Source: JBNKHG01 sp050290225 (GTDB taxonomy: Bacteria; Pseudomonadota; Gammaproteobacteria; Pseudomonadales; Cellvibrionaceae). Taken from it: a stretch of DNA of 64,000 nt. Below, in pieces: positions 1 to 8,639 of the stretch (positions are counted from its first letter, which is position 1; each line of letters opens with the position of its first letter). Location of the stretch: NCBI GenBank assembly GCA_050290225.1, contig JBNKHG010000002.1, positions 91,483-155,482 of the forward strand, read 5' to 3'. Under the pieces are notes generated by a model that worked only from the letters and a program-made list of their open reading frames with translations, had not been told where the DNA came from and did not search any database. Position numbers and translations under genes: made by a program.

Positions 1-736
1 TGACCGCTTCTTCAATCAGCGTACCCTCATCGCCTCCAACCACGATATTGAGCAAGGCGCCAACCTTATCCATACGGAATACACGCACAGGCATATCGTG
101 CTCGCGACACAGGCAGATAGCTGTCAAATCCATCACCCCCAACTTGCGGTCCAGAACCTCGTCATAGGTGAGGTGATCGTACTTGGTCGCGCTGGGATCT
201 TTCATGGGATCGGCAGAGTAAACACCGTCCACTTTGGTGGCCTTGAGCACCAGCTCGGCTTCCACCTCGATACCGCGCAAACAGGCGGCTGAGTCAGTGG
301 TAAAGAAGGGGTTGCCGGTTCCGGCGGAAAAGATCACCACTTCACCGTCTTTCAAAAAGCGGATCGCGCGGCGGCGGTCGTAGTGTTCAACGATGCCGCT
401 CATGGGAATCGCCGACATCACCCGTGAAGAGATGTTGGAACGCTCCAGGGCATCCCGCATGGCCAGAGCATTCATGACAGTGGCCAACATTCCCATATGG
501 TCACCGGTAACGCGATCGAGCCCGGCAGCACTGAGGGCGGCGCCGCGAAACAGGTTGCCGCCACCAATCACCAGGCCCACCTGGACACCGATACCCACCA
601 GTTGGCCTATTTCCAGTGCCATCTTGTCGAGAACCTTGGGATCAATACCAAAGCCCTCGTCACCCATTAACTCCTCACCACTTAGCTTTAGCAGGATCCG
701 TTTGTATTTCTTATCTTTGGGGGTGCTGGTCGGCAT
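1..736 (-). CDS. pyrH: UMP kinase PyrH (3' end cut by window edge)
   Basis: Phosphorylates UMP to UDP in pyrimidine nucleotide synthesis (cytoplasmic hexamer of the amino-acid-kinase fold). The minus-strand frame opens at the ATG at 736 and reads MPTSTPKDKKYKRILLKLSG, followed by the glycine-rich VIGGGNLFRG nucleotide-binding stretch and, near the end, TDSAACLRGIE and KVDGVYSADP, all typical of bacterial UMP kinase. 245 codons are visible, against about 241 for the E. coli enzyme, so only the last codon or two are missing. It lies downstream of rpsB and tsf on the same strand, the usual order, separated from tsf by a hairpin that would cut read-through. Confidence 0.96.
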   Translation of the reverse strand, partial: MPTSTPKDKKYKRILLKLSGEELMGDEGFGIDPKVLDKMALEIGQLVGIGVQVGLVIGGGNLFRGAALSAAGLDRVTGDHMGMLATVMNALAMRDALERSNISSRVMSAIPMSGIVEHYDRRRAIRFLKDGEVVIFSAGTGNPFFTTDSAACLRGIEVEAELVLKATKVDGVYSADPMKDPSATKYDHLTYDEVLDRKLGVMDLTAICLCREHDMPVRVFRMDKVGALLNIVVGGDEGTLIEEAV

Positions 737-798
737 AGGCGATTCCCTCTCCCAGGGTCGAAATCAGTGACTAAAAATTGGGGGGCAGTTTAACAGCA

Positions 799-831
799 AA
801 AGGAGGCGGGGTGCGACACCCAGCCTCCTTT
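799..831 (-). terminator. Hairpin terminator between tsf and pyrH
   Basis: An outer 9-bp stem (AAAGGAGGC with GCCTCCTTT) encloses a second stem (GGGTG with CACCC). On the minus strand it is followed by four T. It lies after the tsf stop and before pyrH, so it probably ends most rpsB-tsf transcripts. The short U-tract suggests partial termination. Confidence 0.6.
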
Positions 832-882
832 ATAGAGGGCGATTGCGACAGAATACGCGACCACCGGACCCTGCAACGAGGA

Positions 883-1752
883 TCAGGATTTGGACGCTTC
901 CACCTGAGCGGCGACTTCCGCTGCGAAGTCAACGTCTTCCTTCTCTATACCTTCCCCCACTTCAAAACGGGTGAAGCCGCTGATGCTGGCGCCGCCATCT
1001 TTAGCCAACTGACCCACAGACATATCGGGGTTTTTGACGAAGGGCTGCTCCACCAAGCTGTTCTCCTTCAGGAACTTCTTGATGCGACCCACCATCATCT
1101 TCTCAACGATCTCGGCGGGCTTGCCTTCCATATCCGGCTGAGCCTTGATGATTTCTTTCTCTTTGTTCAGCTGCTCTTCCGGCATGTCATCGGGATTGAC
1201 CACCTGGGGATTGACCGCCGCCACGTGCATGGACACGTCTTTGGCCAGCTCCGAGTCGCCACCTTCCAGCTGAGTCAACACAGCGATGCGGTTATTGGAG
1301 TGAACGTAACCGCCGACCGTACCACCTTCTACCACCTGCAAGCGACGTACAGAGATGTTCTCGCCGATCTTCTGCACCAGCTTCTCGCGGGCATCTTCCA
1401 ACTCGCCGGCCATCAGGGTCGCCACATCGGCCTGCTTTTCGGCGAAGGCCTTGTCGAGCACAGTATTCACAAAGGCCAGGAAACCTTCGTCTCGAGCTAC
1501 GAAGTCAGTTTCACTGTTCACTTCCAGCAGTACGCCGTAGCTGCCATCTTCGGCCACTTTCAAGGCCACCACACCATCAGCGGCGGTACGGTCAGCCTTT
1601 TTGGCCGCTTTCAGGCCACTGGCCTTTCGCAGGTTTTCGATGGCGACTTCAATATCACCGTCAGCTTCCTTCAGAGCTTTTTTACATTCCATCATGCCGA
1701 GGCCGGTGCGCTCGCGCAGATCTTTTACCAGAGAAGCAGAGATAGCTGCCAT
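883..1752 (-). CDS. tsf: Translation elongation factor Ts
   Basis: Nucleotide exchange factor that reloads EF-Tu with GTP. The protein has 289 residues (E. coli 283). It opens with an N-terminal UBA-like module (ASLVKDLRERTGLGMMECKK), and the TDFV motif that contacts EF-Tu is at residues 82-85. The family-typical second half follows (coiled-coil region and GFTRFEVGEGIEKE at the C-terminus). It follows rpsB after a 173-nt gap that holds a strong hairpin, so its level relative to S2 may be set by attenuation. Its start ATG matches the family N-terminus. Confidence 0.98.
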   Translation of the reverse strand: MAAISASLVKDLRERTGLGMMECKKALKEADGDIEVAIENLRKASGLKAAKKADRTAADGVVALKVAEDGSYGVLLEVNSETDFVARDEGFLAFVNTVLDKAFAEKQADVATLMAGELEDAREKLVQKIGENISVRRLQVVEGGTVGGYVHSNNRIAVLTQLEGGDSELAKDVSMHVAAVNPQVVNPDDMPEEQLNKEKEIIKAQPDMEGKPAEIVEKMMVGRIKKFLKENSLVEQPFVKNPDMSVGQLAKDGGASISGFTRFEVGEGIEKEDVDFAAEVAAQVEASKS

Positions 1753-1842
1753 GACTCTTTCCTCATCGATTGGGATACCCAGACAGACCCTTGCGGCCTA
1801 CCTGGATGTCGGAAATTTAAAAATGAAAACCACATTATCGGA

Positions 1843-1865
1843 AAAAGGGGGCCGAGCCCCCTTTT
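1843..1865 (-). terminator. Attenuator/terminator hairpin between rpsB and tsf
   Basis: A perfect 10-bp stem (AAAAGGGGGC with GCCCCCTTTT) has a 3-nt loop. Read on the minus strand it ends in a run of five T, so it fits an intrinsic terminator in the 173-nt rpsB-tsf gap. Because tsf has no obvious separate promoter, partial read-through is the likely mode. Confidence 0.7.
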
Positions 1866-1925
1866 CCCTGTACCCGCTTGTCCCGGTCTGGCCGGCACAG
1901 GGATACGTCAAATCAGTGCCGCGAT

Positions 1926-2675
1926 CTACTGGGCAGCAGCTTCGTCATTGGCTTCGATATACTCGTCCTTGCTGGCCGGTGCCGCAACTTCAGCAGCTTT
2001 GGCGCCCGCGAGACAAGCATCTGCCACGGCGGAGACGTACAGTTTGATGGCGCGGATCGCGTCATCATTACCGGGAACCACATAATCGACGCCTTCAGGA
2101 TTGCTATTGGTGTCAACCACGCCAATAACCGGAATACCCAGCTTGTTAGCTTCCTGAATGGCAATGCGCTCATGCTCGACGTCTACCACAAAAAGTGCGT
2201 CGGGCAGCCCACCCATATCCTTGATACCACCGATGGAACGCTCCAGCTTCTCCATCAGGCGTGTGCGCATCAGCGCTTCTTTCTTGGTGAGCTTCTCAAA
2301 AGTACCATCCTGACTCTGGGCTTCCAGTTCACGGTAACGGCGGATTGAAGCGCGGATGGTCTTGTAGTTCGTCAGCATACCGCCCAGCCAGCGGTGGCTC
2401 ACGAAAGGTTGGCCAGAACGCTCAGCCTGCTCCTTGACGGTTTTCTGCGCAGCGCGCTTGGTACCGACAAACAGCACTTTTTTCTTCTGGGCTGCCATCT
2501 TCTTGACGATTTCGAGAGCTTCATTGAACGCTGGAACAGTGTGCTCCAGGTTAATGATATGAATCTTGTTGCGGGCACCAAAGATGTATTGCGCCATCTT
2601 CGGGTTCCAGTAGCGGGTTTGGTGTCCAAAGTGAACACCCGCTTGTAGCATTTCGCGCATGCTAACGGTAGGCAT
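1926..2675 (-). CDS. rpsB: 30S ribosomal protein S2
   Basis: Small-subunit ribosomal protein. The start is set at the ATG at 2675 (MPTVSMREMLQAGVHFGHQ), which matches the family N-terminus. A longer in-frame reading back to 2753 and an ATG two codons upstream exist, but a purine-rich AAAGGA lies 10 nt before the chosen ATG. The product has 249 residues with the conserved WNPKMAQYIFG, GTKRAAQ and HRWLGGMLTN blocks, and an acidic C-terminal tail. It is the first gene of rpsB-tsf-(pyrH), with a leader of about 240 nt from a GC-discriminator promoter. In enterobacteria such a leader mediates S2 autoregulation; here that is inference. Confidence 0.97.
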   Translation of the reverse strand: MPTVSMREMLQAGVHFGHQTRYWNPKMAQYIFGARNKIHIINLEHTVPAFNEALEIVKKMAAQKKKVLFVGTKRAAQKTVKEQAERSGQPFVSHRWLGGMLTNYKTIRASIRRYRELEAQSQDGTFEKLTKKEALMRTRLMEKLERSIGGIKDMGGLPDALFVVDVEHERIAIQEANKLGIPVIGVVDTNSNPEGVDYVVPGNDDAIRAIKLYVSAVADACLAGAKAAEVAAPASKDEYIEANDEAAAQ

Positions 2676-3132
2676 AATCATTTTTCCTTTCGGGTTAAGC
2701 CTCCATATACCCCGCGGACCAACCCTGACTCCTCTCCGTATGCGTCTCAGCAAGGGGAGAGATGCTCAAAGGCACCCAGGCCAACGTGCCGGTATATGTG
2801 TGACGTTTGCTATGGGATCCTCGGTGGAAAACCCTCCGACACCCCTGTTTTATCGCATTCCCTAACTGCCAGAAGGCAGCGGAAACGCCGTTTTTGCTGC
2901 AGCATTGGCCACAGCGGCGCGCTTTATACCATATTTACCTAAGTGATTAAAGTAATGAATCCGACTAAAAACCCTGCCAAATAATGAACTCAACGGGCAA
3001 CTGCACTCCTGGCGTCGCATGGTTTACAATAGGGCTTTGGCCCCATCACGGTTCATAAAGGCCAAATGCGTGTAAAAAGCGGCGAAAAACCGGCAAATCC
3101 CCTACTAAATACCAGACTATTAGCGAAAGACT
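2676..3132. other. Divergent rpsB/map intergenic region
   Basis: 457 bases without a gene. The rpsB promoter and its long leader occupy the left two thirds. The right part must hold the map promoter, but I could not pick out a convincing -35/-10 pair. No RNA gene or repeat was recognised. Confidence 0.7.
2923..2951 (-). promoter_or_regulatory. rpsB promoter with GC-rich discriminator
   Basis: On the minus strand, TTTAAT (2951-2946) and TATAAA (2928-2923) are separated by exactly 17 bp. A GC-only run, GCGCGCCGC, follows just downstream. Such discriminators are typical of stringently controlled ribosomal promoters. It would give a leader of about 240 nt. Confidence 0.6.
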
Positions 3133-3915
3133 ATGCTTCAAACGATGAAAGTAACTCCCAAAACCCCTGATGAAATCGCCAAGATGCGCGTTTCGGGCCG
3201 CATGGCGGCTGAAGTGCTGGAGTTGATTGGTGAATACGTGCAGCCGGGAGTTACCACTGCGGAACTGGACCGGATCTGCCACGATCATATCGTCAATGTG
3301 CAGAAAGCCTATCCCTCATGCCTGAACTACAAAGGCTTTCCCAAATCGGTCTGCACTTCCGTCAACCAGGTGGTCTGTCACGGAATTCCCTCGGAAAAGA
3401 AGGCGCTGAAAAGCGGCGATATTATCAACATCGACGTCACTGTCACAAACGACGAATATTTCGGCGACACGAGTATGATGTTCCTTGTGGGCAAACCCGC
3501 CGAGCATGCCGTGCGCCTGTGCCAAGTAGCCCAGGAGTGTCTCTACAAGGGTATCGAAATAGTCCGTCCCGGGGCGCGTCTGGGAGATATCGGCCATGTG
3601 ATCCAGCAACACGCCGAGAAAAACTACTATTCCGTGGTACGCGAATACTGCGGTCACGGTATCGGCCGGGTTTTCCACGAAGAGCCACAGGTGCTGCACT
3701 ACGGCAAACCGGATACCGGCCTGGTGCTTGAGGAGGGTATGACCTTTACCATTGAACCCATGATCAATGCCGGCAAGCCTCACACCAAACTGAAGAAAGA
3801 TGGCTGGACAGTGGAAACCAGGGACGGACGCCTCTCGGCGCAATGGGAACACACCCTCGCCGTGACCAGCGACGGCGTCGAAGTACTGACTGCCCGCCAG
3901 GACGAAAACTTTTAA
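3133..3915 (+). CDS. map: Methionine aminopeptidase type I
   Basis: Removes the initiator Met from nascent proteins; a cytoplasmic pita-bread metalloenzyme. The metal and catalytic residues line up with the E. coli set shifted by four: His83 (CHGIPSE), Asp101 (INIDVTV), Asp112 (YFGDTSMMF), His175 (GHGIGRVFHEEP), Glu208 (FTIEPM) and Glu239 (QWEHT). Length is 260 residues (E. coli 264). Two starts are possible. 3133 has a weak GAAAG upstream, while 3145 (MKVTPKTPDEI) fits the family N-terminus better but lacks a ribosome site. It is transcribed divergently from rpsB, the usual neighbourhood, and is followed by glnD. Confidence 0.97.
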   Translation: MLQTMKVTPKTPDEIAKMRVSGRMAAEVLELIGEYVQPGVTTAELDRICHDHIVNVQKAYPSCLNYKGFPKSVCTSVNQVVCHGIPSEKKALKSGDIINIDVTVTNDEYFGDTSMMFLVGKPAEHAVRLCQVAQECLYKGIEIVRPGARLGDIGHVIQQHAEKNYYSVVREYCGHGIGRVFHEEPQVLHYGKPDTGLVLEEGMTFTIEPMINAGKPHTKLKKDGWTVETRDGRLSAQWEHTLAVTSDGVEVLTARQDENF

Positions 3916-3928
3916 GCCGGTCACTGAT

Positions 3929-3969
3929 CGCTAGTCGCTAGCGACTAGCGGCTAGCGATTAGCCACTAG
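3929..3969. repeat. CTAG-rich palindromic element before glnD
   Basis: A perfect 22-bp palindrome occupies 3929-3950, centred on CGCTAGCG. It is followed by two more imperfect CTAG-containing units, giving five CTAG tetramers in 39 bp. The element ends only 9 bases before the glnD ATG, where a ribosome-binding site would be expected. There is no T-tract, so it does not look like a simple terminator. Confidence 0.8.
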
Positions 3970-3978
3970 CGACTCTAT

Positions 3979-6699
3979 ATGAATACCCCTTACTTCGAAC
4001 GCCCGCTGTTTTTTTTCGACCAGAACCGCTTTCGCCAATCTCTGGCCGAGAATAATCCCATTACTGTATTCAAGGACGCCATAAACGCGGCAAACACCCA
4101 GTTCGATGCCCGCTTTAAAGAGGGCGAGGATATCCGTTCACTGGTCTACGAGCGCGCCCTGTTTATCGATTGCATCCTCCACTATGCCTGGCACCAGTTC
4201 CCGTGGGACAACAACATCAGCCTGATCGCCGTTGGCGGCTATGGCCGCGGCGAGCTGCATCCCCACTCAGATATAGACCTGTTGGTGTTGCTGGGCGCCG
4301 ACGAGCTGGCCGAGGGTGGAGACACTGGCAATCGAGAAAGCATCGAGCGATTCCTGATGTTGCTGTGGGATATCGGTCTGGAAATCGGCCATAGCGTGCG
4401 CTCCATTGACCAGTGCGTGGAGATCGCTCGCGAAGACATCACTGTGGCCACCAACCTGATGGAGTGCCGCACACTGCTTGGCAACCCGGAGTTGCGTCGC
4501 GAACTGATGCTGCTTACCGGCCCCGACAAAATCTGGGCAGCCGACGAATTTTTCCGTGCCAAGTGGGATGAACAGATCACCCGCCACAACAAACACAACA
4601 ATACCGAATACAACCTCGAACCCAATGTCAAAAACGCACCTGGCGGGTTGCGTGATATCCAGATGATCGGCTGGGCCGCCAAGCGCTTTTTCGGTGTTCG
4701 CACCCTCAAGCAGCTGGAGGGTAAGGGGTTCTTTACCGAAGAGGAATTCGCCATTCTGCTGACCGGCGAGGAATTCCTGTGGAAGGTGCGCTACGGCCTG
4801 CACATGGTCGCCGGTCGCCCCGAGGAACGTCTGTTATTCGACCACCAACGCGAATTGGCAACCCTGTTCGGTTACCGCGACACCGACAAAAGCCTGGCCG
4901 TCGAACAGTTTATGCACCGCTATTACCGGATTGTGCTGGCGCTGCGCGAACTCAATGACGTGATGCTGCAGTTTCTCGACGAAGCCATCCTGCAGAAAGG
5001 CCATTGCAAGACGGTGGTCCCCCTCAATGAGCGTTTCCAGTTGCGTGATAACTACATTGAGGCAACCCATATCTACGTGTTCGAGGAAACCCCCTCGGCG
5101 CTGCTGGAAATCTTTGTGCTTATGGGGCAGAACCCCAAAATCCAGGGGGTTCGCGCATCCACCATCCGCCTGATGCGAGAGAACAGGGATTTGATCGACG
5201 ACAGCTTTCGCAACGACCGGAAAAACACCGCGCTCTTCCTGGACCTGTTGCGCGCCCCCTATGCCCTGGTTACCCAGCTCAAGCGCATGAAACGCTACGG
5301 CATCCTCGGTCGCTATCTACCCGAATTCGACCGGGTTACCGGGCAGATGCAACACGATCTCTTCCATATCTATACCGTCGACGCCCATACCCTGCTGGTC
5401 ATCAAAAACCTGCGCAATTTTCGCCACCCTGGAGCGGAGGAAATATTCCCGGTCGCTGCGCACATTATGAATCGACTGCCCAAGAAAGAGCTGCTCTATA
5501 TCGCCGGGCTTTACCACGACATCGCCAAGGGTCGCGGTGGGGATCACTCCGAGCTGGGCGCCGTGGACGCGGCCGCTTTCTGCGAGCGCCATGGTCTGTC
5601 CAAGCGAGAGACACGCCTGGTGCGCTGGCTGGTGGAAAAACACCTGTTGATGTCGGCGGTCTCTCAAAAGCAGGATCTGTCCGACCCTGAAGTCATCCAC
5701 AACTTCGCCAACCAAGTGGGCGACCAGATGCACCTGGACTTCCTCTACATACTCACCGTGGCGGACATCAATGCCACCAACCCGGACCTCTGGAATACCT
5801 GGCGAGCCAGTCTGATGCGTACCCTTTACCTGGAAACCAAGCGCGCCCTGCGCCGCGGCCTGGGAACGCCGATAGACCGTCAGGAACTGATAGAGGAAAC
5901 CCAACTGGCCGCCATCCGTAAACTTGAGGACAAGGGTTTTACCGAACAGCAGGTGCGTGCGCTTTGGGGTGACATGGGTGACGACTACTTCCTGCGCGAG
6001 GGCTACCTGGACATCGCCTGGCATACCGAGGCCGTCAGCGAACACCAGGCGGATGAAGCCCGGCGGGACGAGCCCATCGTGTTGATCAAGGAAACCACCA
6101 GTCATGAGCACGAAGGGGCGACCCAGATCTTTATCAGCACGCGGGATCGCGACAATGTCTTTGCCGCTGTGGCCACCGCCCTGGATCAACTCAACCTCAA
6201 TATCCAGGATGCCCGTATCTATAACGCAAACTCCGGCTACACCGTCGACACGTTTTATGTGCTCGACAATCAGGGATTGCCGATTGGCGAGGATCGCGAA
6301 CGGATCGCCCACATTCGCACCGCCCTGTTGGAGGAACTGAGCCTGGTAGACGAGTACTCCGACATCATCAACCGCCGCACACCGCGGCAGTTGAAAAGTT
6401 TTGCCATGCCCACCCGCACCAGCATCAGCAACGATATCAGTAGCGGCCTGACAGTACTGGAGGTTATCAGTCCCGACCGTCCCGGTCTGTTAGCACGCAT
6501 CGGCCGCATATTTCTCTACTTCGGCATTCGCCTGCAGAACGCTAAAATCGCCACCCTTGGCGAGCGGGTTGAGGACGTGTTCTTTATCTGTGACAGAGAC
6601 GGCCACCCTCTTAGCGACCCCCAACTGTGTAAAGCACTGCAAGCGGAGATCTGTCGCCAGTTGGACGCCAGGATTGACCAGGAACAGGCCGGGCGCTGA
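3979..6699 (+). CDS. glnD: Bifunctional uridylyltransferase/uridylyl-removing enzyme GlnD
   Basis: Primary nitrogen sensor that uridylylates PII proteins when glutamine is low and removes UMP when it is high. The order is complete: a nucleotidyltransferase domain with GGYGRGELHPHSDIDLL at residues 86-102; a PII-uridylyltransferase region; an HD hydrolase domain around residue 513 (LYHDIAKGRGGDHSELG); and two C-terminal ACT domains (roughly 710-790 and 820-900) for glutamine sensing. It has 906 residues (E. coli 890). It lies between map and dapC as in many gammaproteobacteria. No clear Shine-Dalgarno precedes the ATG, because a CTAG palindrome fills the space. Confidence 0.97.
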   Translation: MNTPYFERPLFFFDQNRFRQSLAENNPITVFKDAINAANTQFDARFKEGEDIRSLVYERALFIDCILHYAWHQFPWDNNISLIAVGGYGRGELHPHSDIDLLVLLGADELAEGGDTGNRESIERFLMLLWDIGLEIGHSVRSIDQCVEIAREDITVATNLMECRTLLGNPELRRELMLLTGPDKIWAADEFFRAKWDEQITRHNKHNNTEYNLEPNVKNAPGGLRDIQMIGWAAKRFFGVRTLKQLEGKGFFTEEEFAILLTGEEFLWKVRYGLHMVAGRPEERLLFDHQRELATLFGYRDTDKSLAVEQFMHRYYRIVLALRELNDVMLQFLDEAILQKGHCKTVVPLNERFQLRDNYIEATHIYVFEETPSALLEIFVLMGQNPKIQGVRASTIRLMRENRDLIDDSFRNDRKNTALFLDLLRAPYALVTQLKRMKRYGILGRYLPEFDRVTGQMQHDLFHIYTVDAHTLLVIKNLRNFRHPGAEEIFPVAAHIMNRLPKKELLYIAGLYHDIAKGRGGDHSELGAVDAAAFCERHGLSKRETRLVRWLVEKHLLMSAVSQKQDLSDPEVIHNFANQVGDQMHLDFLYILTVADINATNPDLWNTWRASLMRTLYLETKRALRRGLGTPIDRQELIEETQLAAIRKLEDKGFTEQQVRALWGDMGDDYFLREGYLDIAWHTEAVSEHQADEARRDEPIVLIKETTSHEHEGATQIFISTRDRDNVFAAVATALDQLNLNIQDARIYNANSGYTVDTFYVLDNQGLPIGEDRERIAHIRTALLEELSLVDEYSDIINRRTPRQLKSFAMPTRTSISNDISSGLTVLEVISPDRPGLLARIGRIFLYFGIRLQNAKIATLGERVEDVFFICDRDGHPLSDPQLCKALQAEICRQLDARIDQEQAGR

Positions 6700-6738
6700 T
6701 AGCTTCCCTAATTTGAAACAACAACCAAGACCATCGCA

Positions 6739-7947
6739 ATGAATTCAGACCTGCAACGCCTCCAACCCTACCCGTTTGAAAAACTCAATGCCCTCAAAGC
6801 CCAGGTTGATGCACCCGAGCAACTGGACCCGATCCCACTCTCTATCGGTGAACCCAAACACCTGCCGCCACCGTTTGTGATCGAGGCATTGCAAACCAAC
6901 CTGGACAAGCTCGCCAACTACCCGAGCACCAAAGGGCTGCCCGAGCTGCGACAGGCTATCGCCGCCTGGGCCGGTCGCCGCTTCCAGTTGCCCCCCGGAA
7001 GCCTTGATGCCGAGCGCCATGTGCTTCCGGTCAATGGCACCCGCGAGGCGCTGTTTGCCTTTGCCCAGGCGGTTGTCAACAGGGACCCGGATAGCCCTAA
7101 ACCCCTGGTCGTCAGCCCCAACCCCTTTTATCAGATCTACGAAGGCGCCGCCCTGCTGGCAGGCGCCGATCCCCACTACCTGAACTGCACCCGGGATAAC
7201 AACTACATCCCCGATTTCGATGCCGTCCCTGCCGCCACCTGGCAGCGCTGCCAGCTACTCTACTTGTGCTCCCCCGGTAACCCAACCGGTGCCGTGATCG
7301 ATACCGCGACCCTGCAGAAGCTTATCGCCCTGGCCGACGAACACGACTTTGTGATCGCCAGCGACGAATGCTACTCTGAACTCTATTTTGACGAATCCGC
7401 GCCGCCAGTGGGTCTGCTGCAGGCCTGCGCTGAACTGGGTCGCGACGATTATCACCGCTGCGTGGTGTTTCACAGCTTGTCGAAGCGCTCCAACCTGCCG
7501 GGGCTGCGCTCCGGCTTTGTTGCCGGTGACGCCGCCATCCTCGAATGCTTTTTGCTCTATCGCACTTACCACGGCTGTGCCATGCCGGTACCCACACAAC
7601 TGGCCAGCATCGCCGCCTGGAACGACGAAGTTCATGTGAAGGCCAACCGCGATCTTTATCGGCAAAAGTTCGACGCAGTACTGGAAATCCTTGACGGAGT
7701 GTTGGAGGTGCGCAAGCCGGATGCGAGCTTCTATCTATGGCCACGCACGCCCATCGCCGACACTGACTTCGCCCAGCAGCTGTTTGCCCAACAACATGTC
7801 ACGGTGCTGCCCGGCCGCTATATTGCCCGCAATGTTGAGGGACAGATCAATCCCGGTGAAAATCATGTGCGCATGGCCCTGGTTGCACCGGTGGACAAGT
7901 GCATCGAAGGCGCGCAACGAATCAAACGATTTGTGGAGGGGCTGTGA
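6739..7947 (+). CDS. dapC: Succinyldiaminopimelate transaminase DapC
   Basis: PLP-dependent class I/II aminotransferase that makes N-succinyl-L,L-DAP from succinylamino-ketopimelate in lysine and peptidoglycan precursor synthesis. The protein is 402 residues long. It contains CSPGNPTGAVID, the SDECYSELYF segment with the PLP-contacting Asp/Tyr, and the Schiff-base Lys249 in HSLSKRSNLPGLRSGF, which is the DapC-like signature. It follows glnD by 39 nt and overlaps nth by one base (TGATG). The nearby dapD and dapE support the DapC role over other aminotransferases. Confidence 0.92.
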   Translation: MNSDLQRLQPYPFEKLNALKAQVDAPEQLDPIPLSIGEPKHLPPPFVIEALQTNLDKLANYPSTKGLPELRQAIAAWAGRRFQLPPGSLDAERHVLPVNGTREALFAFAQAVVNRDPDSPKPLVVSPNPFYQIYEGAALLAGADPHYLNCTRDNNYIPDFDAVPAATWQRCQLLYLCSPGNPTGAVIDTATLQKLIALADEHDFVIASDECYSELYFDESAPPVGLLQACAELGRDDYHRCVVFHSLSKRSNLPGLRSGFVAGDAAILECFLLYRTYHGCAMPVPTQLASIAAWNDEVHVKANRDLYRQKFDAVLEILDGVLEVRKPDASFYLWPRTPIADTDFAQQLFAQQHVTVLPGRYIARNVEGQINPGENHVRMALVAPVDKCIEGAQRIKRFVEGL

Positions 7948-8639
7948 TGACTGCCGCCGAATCGCCATTGACGGCACCGAAACCGCTACTGAAAAAAGCG
8001 CGGGTGGACTTTATTCTCGACAAGCTGCAGAGCCTGTACCCGAAGCCGCCAATTCCACTGGACCACAAAGATCCCTATACCCTCTTGGTCGCGGTATTGC
8101 TGTCGGCCCAGTGCACCGACGAACGGGTCAACCAGGTGACTCCTTCGCTGTGGAAACTGGCGGACAACCCTTTCGACATGGCCAAGGTGCCGGTCGAACA
8201 CATTAAAGACATTATTCGACCCTGCGGCCTGTCACCGCAAAAGTCCAAGGCCATTTCGGTTTTATCGCAGATGCTGGTGGAGAATCACGCCGGCGTGGTG
8301 CCGGCGGATATCGACGAACTGGAAAAGCTACCCGGCGTTGGGCACAAAACCGCCAGTGTGGTAATGAGTCAGGCTTTTGGGGAACCGGCATTTCCGGTGG
8401 ATACCCATATCCACCGCCTGGCACAACGCTGGGGATTGAGCAGCGGAAAAAGTGTCGCGCAGACAGAGAAAGACTTAAAACGCCTGTTCCCCAAAGAGCG
8501 CTGGAATGCCCTGCATTTGCAGATTATTTACTATGGCCGCGAGTACTGCTCGGCACGGGGTTGTGACGGTACTGTCTGTGACATTTGTACGACCTGTTAT
8601 CCCAACCGCAAGAAGCCGAAAAAAACAAAGAAGGCCTGA
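7947..8639 (+). CDS. nth: Endonuclease III, DNA glycosylase/AP lyase
   Basis: Base-excision repair enzyme for oxidised pyrimidines. The start is the ATG at 7947, which overlaps the dapC stop and is preceded by GGAGGGG; a longer frame to 7899 is not needed. 230 residues. It has the helix-hairpin-helix LPGVGHKTASVV (128-139) with catalytic Lys134, and the conserved Asp152 in VDTHIHRLAQRWGL. The C-terminal cysteine cluster departs from the classic C-x6-C-x2-C-x5-C iron-sulfur loop: it reads CSARGCDGTVCDICTTC, i.e. C-x4-C-x4-C-x2-C-x2-C, followed by a lysine-rich tail. Whether it binds a 4Fe-4S cluster is uncertain; the glycosylase core is intact. Confidence 0.94.
   Translation: MTAAESPLTAPKPLLKKARVDFILDKLQSLYPKPPIPLDHKDPYTLLVAVLLSAQCTDERVNQVTPSLWKLADNPFDMAKVPVEHIKDIIRPCGLSPQKSKAISVLSQMLVENHAGVVPADIDELEKLPGVGHKTASVVMSQAFGEPAFPVDTHIHRLAQRWGLSSGKSVAQTEKDLKRLFPKERWNALHLQIIYYGREYCSARGCDGTVCDICTTCYPNRKKPKKTKKA

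Noticed and set aside
778..2085. 435-codon open frame on the plus strand opposite tsf and rpsB
   Set aside because: It is antisense to two certain translation genes, starts with TTG and has no recognised motif. It is a codon-bias shadow.
4987..6312. Long minus-strand frame antisense to glnD
   Set aside because: It overlaps a full-length, motif-complete glnD and has no ribosome site of note.
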